A DNA stretch of 11,017 bases from Chromera velia (taxonomy: Eukaryota > Sar > Chromeraceae). The position numbers and the translations under genes were made by a program. This document shows positions 1-6,030 of this stretch, one piece after another (the first letter of the stretch is position 1; each line of letters starts with the position of its first letter). Location: positions 1-11,017 of the forward strand of contig JAHBMJ010003416.1 in assembly GCA_018398765.1 (NCBI GenBank), given 5' to 3'. A model generated the notes under the pieces. The model saw nothing but the letters and a program-made list of their open reading frames with translations, was not told where the DNA came from and did not search any database.

Positions 1-36
1 TCCATCCACAGGGTCTCCGTACACGCCAATGTCAGT

Positions 37-85
37 TGAGTCAATCAGTCAGTCAGTGAGTCAGTCACTCAGTCAGTCAATCACA
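37..85. repeat. Imperfect AGTC tetranucleotide repeat
   Basis: About twelve degenerate copies of a 4-base AGTC-like unit (agtc, agtg, actc, aatc) run through this stretch. It directly precedes a GT/GGGT tract and lies inside the presumed 5' intron. Confidence 0.7.
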
Positions 86-92
86 TACTTGG

Positions 93-147
93 GTGTGTGT
101 GTGTGTGTGTGTGGGGCGGGGGGGGTGGGTGGGTGGGTGGGTGGGTG
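93..147 (+). repeat. (GT)n followed by (GGGT)5, potential G-quadruplex
   Basis: A (GT)n run at 93-112 passes into a G4 run, a C, a G8 run and then five GGGT units (127-146). Runs of three G separated by a single T are the classic pattern for a parallel G-quadruplex on the + strand. In the presumed intron, the + strand is also the RNA-sense strand. Confidence 0.75.
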
Positions 148-169
148 CGCACGCATGTATTTGCATAAG

Positions 170-207
170 TGTTTGTGTGTGTGAGTGTGTGTGTGCGTGC
201 GTGTGTA
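170..207 (+). repeat. Interrupted (TG)n microsatellite
   Basis: This is a TG-rich tract with occasional AG, CG or TT interruptions. It is the second TG tract in the presumed 5' intron and has the same strand orientation as the others in this gene. Confidence 0.6.
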
Positions 208-536
208 GGCGTGGGATTGAAAGGGTGGGGATGAAAAGAATTTGCTCGGTCAGCTGTCTGTCAGGGAAAGGCGGAGAAAATGAGAACAGAAAGTAAAAGA
301 AAAAAAAGAAAAGAGGAGCGTAGGGGAGGCCAGGGGAAGACAGGAAGGCGTGATGGGAGTTCATGAGAACGAGAAGGACTCTGCCGGACGAAGGAAGGAA
401 TGCTGAGTGAAAGCTGCATGCCCTCCGTTTTGATGCCCAGTTGTTAGGTTGCTCCTTTGTCCACTGTGGGCGTTTGCAGCGATGAAGGTTAGCAGAGACA
501 GACGCATGTCGCAAGATGAATAAATTACATGCTTCT

Positions 537-570
537 GCCCGCCTGCCTGCCTGCCTGCCTGCCTGTCTGC
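537..570 (+). repeat. (CCTG)n tetranucleotide repeat before a splice acceptor
   Basis: Seven or more copies of gcct/cctg lie 30-65 bases upstream of the acceptor at 603. They make up much of its pyrimidine-rich tract. The same unit occurs before the acceptor at 4861. Confidence 0.75.
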
Positions 571-603
571 ATTCCTGCCTCCTCGTTGCTTGTTTGTTTG
601 CAG

Positions 604-1290
604 GAAGACCTCGGCCATTCGATTGCGAGTCTACAGAGGGGTAATCAAAAGTTTGAACCGGAGGGAGAGCCTGAGAGAAGTGCACATGGAGGGCAGACCA
701 ACTCGAAAAGATCGTCTGTCCATGTCTCCGCCCAGCAGCAACAACTCGATTTGGAGGCAGAACGGTTGAGCGTTGGAGCAGCAGAGAGAGACAGAGACAT
801 GGATGAGCACGAGGAAACATGGTTGCTCGATCAGAGGAGAAAGGTGAGGGAAATTGCGGACAAAAGATTAATGTTGCTATTCCGTTACATTTTCTCCAAG
901 AGAATGTCCGTATGGGAGCGTCTGGGCATTTTGTTGATTGACTCAGTTGCTGTAGGTACGACGATTTACTTCGTGAGTTTTGAGATGATCATTTCTTCCT
1001 TGATGGACACGGTCTCCTGTGAAGCGTTTGACGATCAAATGCCCCTGAGGTTGACTGCAAAGCGCTCTGTGCTCTGTTCGTCAAACGACTATCTGGGCTT
1101 TGCGCTGATCTCTCTGGCCCTAGTGCTGCTCTATGCTGTAGTGATGCCGGGATCTGTAGCTGCGTTGGTCGTGAGGGAGAGGAGACAGTTGATGGCGAAG
1201 GTGCGGATGGAGTCGGTGTCTGCTCGCTGGGCGGATCATGCGAGCGCTCTGGAGCCGTTGCAGTACAAGGCATTCCTTCAGTCTGCAAAG
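604..1290 (+). CDS. Multi-pass membrane protein, exon A (first visible exon)
   Basis: This internal coding exon encodes 229 codons read from GAA at 604. It starts after tttgcag and ends at AAG before gttggt; both ends lie between codons. The first ~80 residues are polar and glutamine/charge-rich. A basic segment follows, then a hydrophobic membrane span (about 919-1000), a loop with cysteines at 1018 and 1075, and a second span (about 1090-1173) beginning after C-SSNDY. The layout of loop cysteine, then CxxxxY, then a membrane span, then a basic linker matches the C-terminal membrane core of large protist surface proteins, as I recall that family. The true start codon is probably off the left edge. 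An ATG at 799 (MDEHEETW) could start a short form, but I see no promoter. The frame also stays open to a TGA at 1375-1377, so without splicing the protein would end there. The function is unknown; a channel-like or sensory role would only be a guess. Confidence 0.6.
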
Positions 1291-1544
1291 GTTGGTAGAG
1301 TACTTCGACAGGATCAGTTTATATTCATGCTGTGTATCGAACTGTTGGTCCTTTCAGTATATGCAATCTCCCTGTGAGAGAGAGAATTAAGAAGAAATTG
1401 AAAGTCTTCCTCGATCCCGCTGTGCTTGCCTTCATGGGCGCGACCAAACATTAGAGATTCACTCAGTGCCCGATCGAGCCTCAAGCTGTATTGCTTCTTC
1501 TTGAAGATCCAAAAGGGACTCACTCTTCCATGCATGCAGCATCG

Positions 1545-1580
<36 letters not shown>

Positions 1581-1592
1581 ATGTTCACGCAG
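1291..1592 (+). other. Intron 1 between membrane exons
   Basis: The donor is AAG|gttggt at 1291 and the acceptor is cacgcag at 1586-1592. The 302 bases are skipped without changing the reading phase (0/0). The intron carries in-frame stops and a (TG)16 tract that ends 13 bases before the acceptor. Removing it joins the linker after the second membrane span to the RLDQYNRAFS segment, as expected for this protein family. Confidence 0.6.
1548..1579 (+). repeat. (TG)16 microsatellite in intron 1
   Basis: This is a pure TG dinucleotide run directly upstream of a 3' splice site. It is in the same orientation as the other TG tracts of this gene. Confidence 0.85.
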
Positions 1593-1886
1593 GTACGATT
1601 GGATCAGTACAACCGTGCTTTCTCTCTGTTGCTCGGAGGATATAGCGCCGATTTTTTCTTCTGGGAGATCATCGTGATGGCCCGAAAGTTCACCGCAGAG
1701 TTGATCGTTGCCTTCAATGCGACGGGAGACCCCAACAGCAGACTCTTCCCTCTGCTCTGTCACGCCGTCTTCTTCCTCTTTCTTCAACTGTGGGTGAAAC
1801 ACTACAGACGCACCCAGAAAGACATACTCAACTCAGCTGAGAGCGCGGCGCTTCTGACCTGGACTGCGCTTGTTCTCATCTTCTCG
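1593..1886 (+). CDS. Multi-pass membrane protein, exon B (WE..RK core)
   Basis: This exon encodes 98 codons, phase 0 at both ends, and runs from GTA CGA TTG GAT to TTC TCG before gtgcgt. It holds the most diagnostic part of the protein: YNRAFSLLLGGY, then FFFWEIIVMARKF (around 1650-1688), two hydrophobic spans (about 1650-1710 and 1740-1790), a basic hinge and an N-S-A-E segment leading into a further span. A tyrosine-rich GY segment, then W-E, then M-x-RK, then a span is the hallmark I associate with the C-terminal membrane core of many uncharacterised ciliate, dinoflagellate and chromerid proteins, often linked to EGF-like or parallel-beta-helix ectodomains. That assignment comes from memory of the family pattern and would need a profile search. 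No catalytic residues are recognisable. Confidence 0.65.
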
Positions 1887-2016
1887 GTGCGTTGCTTTGC
1901 TTCATACATGCATACCCAGCAACAATTATTCGTTGCACCATCCGAGGAAAAAGTTCCGCATGCATGTATGTGTGTGTGTATATGTGTGTGTGTATGCGTA
2001 TGTGTATGTGTGTGTG

Positions 2017-2055
<39 letters not shown>

Positions 2056-2302
2056 CAAAGAAAGAGACAGCAGGGGTCCCTGATTATGAATGCATGTGTG
2101 TTTCTGTATGTGGAGGGGCCTCAGAGAGCCCATGCAGAACGAATCAGAACGAGCTGAAAGCATACCGCGTTGAAAAACAGAAAGTTGTTGGCTTTCGGAA
2201 AAATGGTCGACAATTTTCAAAGCATTGATACAGATGCACGGCCTTGCATTTTTTGCTTGACGAAATTGCATTTCCCCCCCTGTCTGTGCCTCTTTCCTGC
2301 AG
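1887..2302 (+). other. Intron 2 between membrane exons
   Basis: The donor is TCG|gtgcgt at 1887 and the acceptor is tttcctgcag ending at 2302, with a clear pyrimidine tract. The 416 bases splice in phase 0/0 and join two halves of one hydrophobic stretch (ALVLIFS + GVTW), which supports the junction. The intron contains a long compound (TG)n tract. Confidence 0.65.
1967..2054 (+). repeat. Compound (TG)n/(TA,CG) microsatellite in intron 2
   Basis: About 88 bases of TG repeat with a few TATG, TGCG and TGCA interruptions, ending in a pure (TG) run at about 2020-2053. This is the longest dinucleotide tract in the window. Confidence 0.85.
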
Positions 2303-3997
2303 GGTGTGACATGGACCCCCGGTCTGAGGGTGACCGCAGTGTTCTTCATGTACAGCGTCATGTTTCTCCTCTTCTCGGGTTTCACCCTGACGGTGTCCTT
2401 GATTATTTTCCGGGGAATTCTTCTCGAGACGTCCAAAAAATACAAAAACTTGGGCAAGAAAGAAGACCTCACGTGGTCTGACCGCGTCATCGTATCTTTG
2501 AGTTTAGATAAACTTCTCAAAAGCTTATTCAAAACGCTGTCAAAACGGATCACCGAACAGAGACTTCTCCTTCCACAGCTGCCCTTCGGAAGTCGGGGCC
2601 GACTTCGGAGCATTGTTGTCGTCACTCAGACAAAACATCCCGTGGTAAAATGGCAGTCTGTGTCCCAGAAAGAGAAGGCAGACAAAGAGCTCAGCCCCCT
2701 CATATCAAAAGCAGTCCGTCTGCTCCTGTGCAAATGGCACAACAATCTTCCCACCGCCCTATTCCCCGACCAGGAAGCCGTCGTTATTCCCCGGCCGTCT
2801 CTCGGTCACGCCCGCACAGTCCTCCCGGAGGTCGACGAGGACTTCATTCTTCGAGTTGCCATCCTGATGTACAGAAGATTAAAGCGGTACCCCAAGATTC
2901 GAAAGCAAATGCAGATGGTGGACCACAGGGTGGAGATCAAGGCGCTCGTCTGCGCCTTCCTGCGACCCAAGAGTGCAGAAGAATTGAAGGAAACACAGGG
3001 GAAAGCGGCTCTACATGACCTGAGAAGGATGGGAACCCGTTTTGGGGACAACCTCCGCTCTGGAGGAAACAGTCTCCGAAGGACCGTCTCGGGTCTTTTT
3101 GCCTCTGGAAAAAAAGAAGAGGAAAAGGAAAAGGGCAAAGAGACAGAAGATCCTGAAAACGACGGGGAGGAGGCTACAGAGGATGAAGAAGCTCTCCACG
3201 ATCAGCGAGTGCCTGCTGAGACCGTTGCGCTCGCATTGCGCCGGTTGAAACCTGAGCACCTAACAGCTTTGGCAGCCGCTTTGGGTGTAGAGGCTCTTGA
3301 AAGTGTCGACCTCCATCCTCCAGACACAATCGAAAATCCAGACGACAGAAAGGGAATCGAGGCACTAACAAATGCACTGAAATCAGGACAATGGGCTAAT
3401 CTGAGGGCCTTGAGCGAGACAGGAGGAGGTGAGGCAGGGACTGTGGAGGGTCTGAGTCCCTCCCTAGGCACAGGGGAGGGGGGGGTCACAGGGATCTCCT
3501 CGAAAAACTTTCGTGAGACCGTTGTTGCCTTGGCTGAGGGTGTGCGGGAGGGGGAGGGAGGGCTTTCGCTCCCGTCAGGTGTTGAGAATTTGCCGGGGAG
3601 GCTGGGGTTGGATATGATCCCCTTCAGTGGCAGTGGCAGCGCGGGAAATTCAAAACTGACTGCAGAAACAGATGGAAGGGCTGCGCTAGCGACAGTAGGG
3701 GAAGCCCTCGGGGGGATTGAGGGCCGTTTTGTTGTTCCAATTTTAGAAGGGGAGGGGGGAGTTGTTGGAATTGCAGAGAAGATGAATGGGGGGGCTGCAG
3801 CATCGTCTCTCCAGGACCTTTTGCTCAGAATGCTTTGCGAATCGGGGGGTGGAGTGGGGGAGAAGAAGGAAAAGGAGAAAGGGGAGGGAAAGGGGAAAGG
3901 GGGAGAGAAGGGAGACGATCAGCAGAAGTCCGAGGGGGGCGGGGTGTCAGAAGGGAGTGTTGAGTCCGTCTTGTCACCCTTGGTGGTCAGAGAGTGA
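2303..3997 (+). CDS. Multi-pass membrane protein, exon C: last membrane span and long cytoplasmic tail
   Basis: This exon is open for 564 codons from GGT at 2303 to TGA at 3995-3997. It begins with a membrane span (about 2327-2413), then a basic amphipathic region with KKYKNLGKKED and DRVIVSLSLDKLLKSL. A conserved-looking soluble segment follows, with EVDEDFILRVAILMYRRLK around 2828-2885. Next come a Lys/Glu-rich stretch (about 3108-3195), a helical segment rich in Ala/Leu (about 3210-3300) and a long Gly/Glu/Lys low-complexity tail with G-tract-rich DNA. The frame stays open through 1.7 kb, which supports real coding, although the Gly-rich part could instead be intronic (for example a gtgagg donor at 3429). 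Good coding resumes in the same frame just after the TGA. The stop may therefore be removed by a small intron, be a mutation or a sequence error, or be real. The function of the tail is unknown; it is probably cytoplasmic. Confidence 0.6.
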   Translation, partial: GVTWTPGLRVTAVFFMYSVMFLLFSGFTLTVSLIIFRGILLETSKKYKNLGKKEDLTWSDRVIVSLSLDKLLKSLFKTLSKRITEQRLLLPQLPFGSRGRLRSIVVVTQTKHPVVKWQSVSQKEKADKELSPLISKAVRLLLCKWHNNLPTALFPDQEAVVIPRPSLGHARTVLPEVDEDFILRVAILMYRRLKRYPKIRKQMQMVDHRVEIKALVCAFLRPKSAEELKETQGKAALHDLRRMGTRFGDNLRSGGNSLRRTVSGLFASGKKEEEKEKGKETEDPENDGEEATEDEEALHDQRVPAETVALALRRLKPEHLTALAAALGVEALESVDLHPPDTIENPDDRKGIEALTNALKSGQWANLRALSETGGGEAGTVEGLSPSLGTGEGGVTGISSKNFRETVVALAEGVREGEGGLSLPSGVENLPGRLGLDMIPFSGSGSAGNSKLTAETDGRAALATVGEALGGIEGRFVVPILEGEGGVVGIAEKMNGGAAASSLQDLLLRMLCESGGGVGEKKEKEKGEGKGKGGEKGDDQQKSEGGGVSEGSVESVLSPLVVRE

Positions 3998-4003
3998 AGA
4001 GAC

Positions 4004-4288
4004 TTGAAAGAATTGAAAAATATGAAGGAGACGCAGGCACTGCTCTCTCGGCTCGTTCGATTTCGTGCGGCAGTGCTGAACACGACAGGAAGAGAGGGGC
4101 AGAAGGGGGGATGGATGGATCACTCGGAAGTAACGATTCAGGCAGTGGATGCCCTTGCAAGACTGGGTTCTCCTCTTTTCAATTCCAAGTACATCATGAA
4201 AGCCAAGCGGAGGGGGATCCTTCTTGATAAGGTCTTCGAGGGATTGAATGAACTCGACACTCTGGCACAACCACTCTTCCTCTCCTGG
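4004..4288 (+). CDS. Same-frame coding continuation after the TGA
   Basis: This is in the same frame as the preceding exon and separated from it only by the TGA at 3995. It reads as ordinary protein: KETQALLSRLVRFRAAVLN, then DHSEVTIQAVDALARLGS, then AKRRGILLDKVFEGLNELD, ending LFLSW at 4288 before gtcggt. The composition is helical, mixed-charge and soluble. The true left edge is unclear. An intron of 54 bases (3983-4036, from CTTG|gtggtc to gacgcag|GCACTG) would keep phase 0 and remove the stop, but it lacks a pyrimidine tract. An ATG at 4022 exists, yet a separate gene starting 25 bases after a stop would be odd in a eukaryote. I favour its being part of the same gene. Confidence 0.45.
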
Positions 4289-4432
4289 GTCGGTTGGTCT
4301 TTCTTTGCGCGTGTCTGCACGTTCTCGTTCAGTTTATCTTGTTCTCTTTGATTCTATGAATGATGCGTTCTCCCTTTTTGCAATCCCCTGAGCCTGTCAA
4401 TATTGTCTAACCTTGAGACGTGTCTTTTTCAG
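4289..4432 (+). other. Intron between 4288 and 4433
   Basis: The donor is TGG|gtcggt at 4289. The acceptor is gtgtctttttcag ending at 4432, with a strong pyrimidine tract. The 144 bases keep phase 0/0. The interval has in-frame stops and T-rich sequence typical of an intron rather than of protein. Confidence 0.55.
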
Positions 4433-4652
4433 GAGTGTGTGCTCGCAGTTCCTAAAAACAACTTCAAAGAAAAAGAAGTGCTTGCTCGTAGCACGGAGTT
4501 CAAAAATCGAAAGAACGATCCAAAAATAGATGACGAAAAGAGAGAGGAAAACGTTACGACGGAGAGGCTTTGTTTGACTTGTGATCCCAAAGTCATGCAC
4601 TGCATGCTGAGCGGAACAAAGGCACGCATCCATGCCAGACAGGCCCTGAATT
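4433..4652 (+). CDS. Tail exon with Lys/Glu-rich and Cys cluster segment
   Basis: The exon begins GAG TGT GTG CTC after a strong acceptor. It encodes a charged soluble segment (FKEKEVLARSTEFKNRKN, DDEKREENVTTERL) followed by CLTCDPKVMHC, a small cluster of three Cys and one His. The right edge is uncertain. A donor at 4653 (AATT|gtgttt) leaves one base of a codon and fits the strong acceptor at 4861. A better-looking donor at 4709 (ACG|gtcggt) ends between codons and would need a different acceptor. I use 4652 because it keeps the downstream long frame. The function is unknown. Confidence 0.45.
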
Positions 4653-4817
4653 GTGTTTTTTGCCTTAAATTTCCTTCCTCTACTGCCTACACTTTTCGTG
4701 CATTCACGGTCGGTCAGCTATAGAGAGAGAAACGATGGACATCCACTCGTCCCATCTCTCGGCTTCTCTCCTTCTCCGTCAACTCTCTTCCCTTCCTTCC
4801 TTCCTTCCTTCCTTCCT

Positions 4818-4854
<37 letters not shown>

Positions 4855-4861
4855 CGTGCAG
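4653..4861 (+). other. Last intron, with (CCTT)n(CCTG)n before the acceptor
   Basis: The acceptor at 4861 (gcgtgcag) follows 60 bases of pure tetranucleotide pyrimidine-rich repeat. The donor is less certain: 4653 (phase 1, fits) or 4709 (phase 0, does not fit 4861). The interval is T/C-rich and looks non-coding in its second half. Confidence 0.45.
4791..4853 (+). repeat. (CCTT)n then (TGCC)n tetranucleotide repeats
   Basis: Seven or more CCTT units (4791-4820) are followed by eight TGCC units (4821-4853). The switch from TTCC to TGCC suggests one repeat array that changed by a T-to-G substitution and then expanded. It ends eight bases before the AG of the acceptor. Confidence 0.85.
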
Positions 4862-5847
4862 CTGCACATTTGTATCTGGCAGCACTCTCCAGCACAGCAG
4901 CGGAGATCATGGGCCGTACCAGCTTGCGGATCTGCACACCCGGCCACTGCTCTGCCGGCAGGTCGATGACGATGTTGACTTCTCGCTCTCAACTGGAACC
5001 CAAGTTGAACCGGTCACAATCGATGGGTCGTCTGTCTCAGGAGTCTCAGCAGCAGACTGCAGAGGAGCACTGGGATCAGGACCACCTGGGTCTGTCTGCG
5101 AGAAGTGGAGAGCGCATTCCGAGATACAAAACGCGTTCTTTTCTCTCTGATAAGGGCAAGCAGGTGTCGTTTTTCCTCGACGACTGTGAAGGCGCAGACG
5201 AAGACTCCCCCTCTCCTTCACAGTTGAGTGAGAGAGACTATGCTCCTCGGTCTTTGAGCCGAATCGGATCCAGAGGACAGGCTGCCTTTGGTCGTCTTGG
5301 GGACACAGACACGGAGTCAGATTCAGAGCGAGAAAGAGAGAGAGACCGAGAGACAGGGAGTTTCATTTCCTCCGCACAAATGCCTACTGGCAGGTTTTCT
5401 CGGAATCCTCGTCCTCTCTCTGTGGACAGTCGAAGAGATGAAGAGGGCCATTCTGCCTCTAGAGGATGGGAAGTTGCTATGAGGGATCGTCAATACGAAG
5501 ATGCCGAGAAGTCGTTCTGGCATGGGGAGGAAGAGGGAGAGGAAGAAATGGAAGATGAAGATTGGAACACCAGTTCCCTTCCTGTTCTTCAAACTGCCAG
5601 GCAGAGGGAAAAGCATACTTTGGAAGAATCTAGAAATGGAAGCATGCCTACCGGTCGCCCGCCGTCTCCCTTGCCTTCCGATGAAGAAAGACAAGAACTG
5701 GGGACAGAAAGCGAGTGGCCGCGTGAGAGCGATGATGAGAGAGGAGACGACGACAGTCGTATTGACGAAAGCTTGAGGCAGTTTGAAACGCTGTCAGAGT
5801 ATTTAGCCGAACCGTTTCCTCGCATTGGTGGGCCTTTTAACATTTAA
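4862..5847 (+). CDS. Disordered Ser/Arg/Glu-rich C-terminal tail exon
   Basis: This is the last exon, ending at TAA 5845-5847. If spliced from 4652, the split codon is T|CT. An ATG at 4909 (MGRTSLRIC) is the first methionine if this were a separate gene. The sequence is low in hydrophobics and rich in Ser, Arg, Glu and Asp: RSQSMGRLSQESQQQ, an Arg/Glu run (SERERERDRET, about 5320-5355), an acidic run (EEEGEEEMEDED, about 5526-5563) and two MPTGR motifs at 5380 and 5644. It ends with FETLSEYLAEPFPRIGG. No enzyme domain is recognisable. I read it as a disordered cytoplasmic tail with likely phosphorylation and binding sites. At 4863-5100 a second frame also reads without stops, so the exact frame near the exon start deserves a transcript check. 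Confidence 0.55.
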
Positions 5848-6030
5848 ATTCAAAAACTGACATTTCTACTAATATTAAAAGATATTAAAAGGACATAAAA
5901 TACAACCAACTTCAAAAACTATGTATCATAAATTAACTACTATTAAGTAGTATATGCAAGCTTTTTAATATTATTCCTAGCTGTGCATGATCTGTAAAGT
6001 TTTAAAGTGAAATAAAGCTTAAAGTCTGGT
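5848..6030. other. AT-rich spacer, 3' flank of the membrane-protein gene
   Basis: This 180-base stretch is far richer in A and T than its flanks. It separates the gene's stop codon from the LINE-like relic. It has no open frame of note. A weak hairpin (actact...agtagt) lies near 5936-5951. Its last 35 bases resemble part of the AT-rich block at 10058-10090. Confidence 0.6.
6011..6016 (+). terminator. Possible poly(A) signal AATAAA
   Basis: AATAAA occurs 163 bases after the stop of the membrane-protein gene, in the sense direction. The surrounding sequence is AT-rich, so chance occurrence is likely, and the poly(A) signal of this organism is not known to me. Confidence 0.2.

Larger units (their letters stand above)
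1..603 (+). other. Low-complexity 5' intron of the membrane-protein gene
   Basis: This stretch is made mostly of simple repeats: an imperfect AGTC run, (GT)n, (GGGT)n, mixed TG tracts and (CCTG)n. It ends in a pyrimidine-rich run followed by tttgcag at 597-603, which is a good 3' splice site for the exon that starts at 604. I therefore read it as the intron before the first visible coding exon, so the gene should continue to the left of the window. A short piece of an earlier exon might occupy about 1-30, because GT at 31-32 could be a donor, but nothing confirms this. The long open frames across the repeats, on either strand, are products of the repeats themselves. Confidence 0.45.

Noticed and set aside
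77-820. Long minus-strand open frame with His-Thr repeats
   Set aside because: It is the complement of TG, GGGT and CCTG repeats plus the antisense of the first exon; there is no domain, and the composition is dictated by the repeats.
1491-2228. Plus-strand open frame running from exon B into poly-CV sequence
   Set aside because: Only 1593-1886 is coding; the rest is read-through into the TG repeats of the flanking introns.
1876-2625. Minus-strand open frame with HTHTHT run
   Set aside because: It is antisense to a TG repeat and to exon C, with no recognisable protein features.
37-4853. Tandem repeats as a CRISPR array
   Set aside because: The units are 2-4 bases without spacers and are intronic microsatellites in a eukaryotic gene.
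4714-4992. Minus-strand frame with repeated AGRQ/KEGR units
   Set aside because: It is an artefact of the CCTT/TGCC tetranucleotide array read on the other strand.
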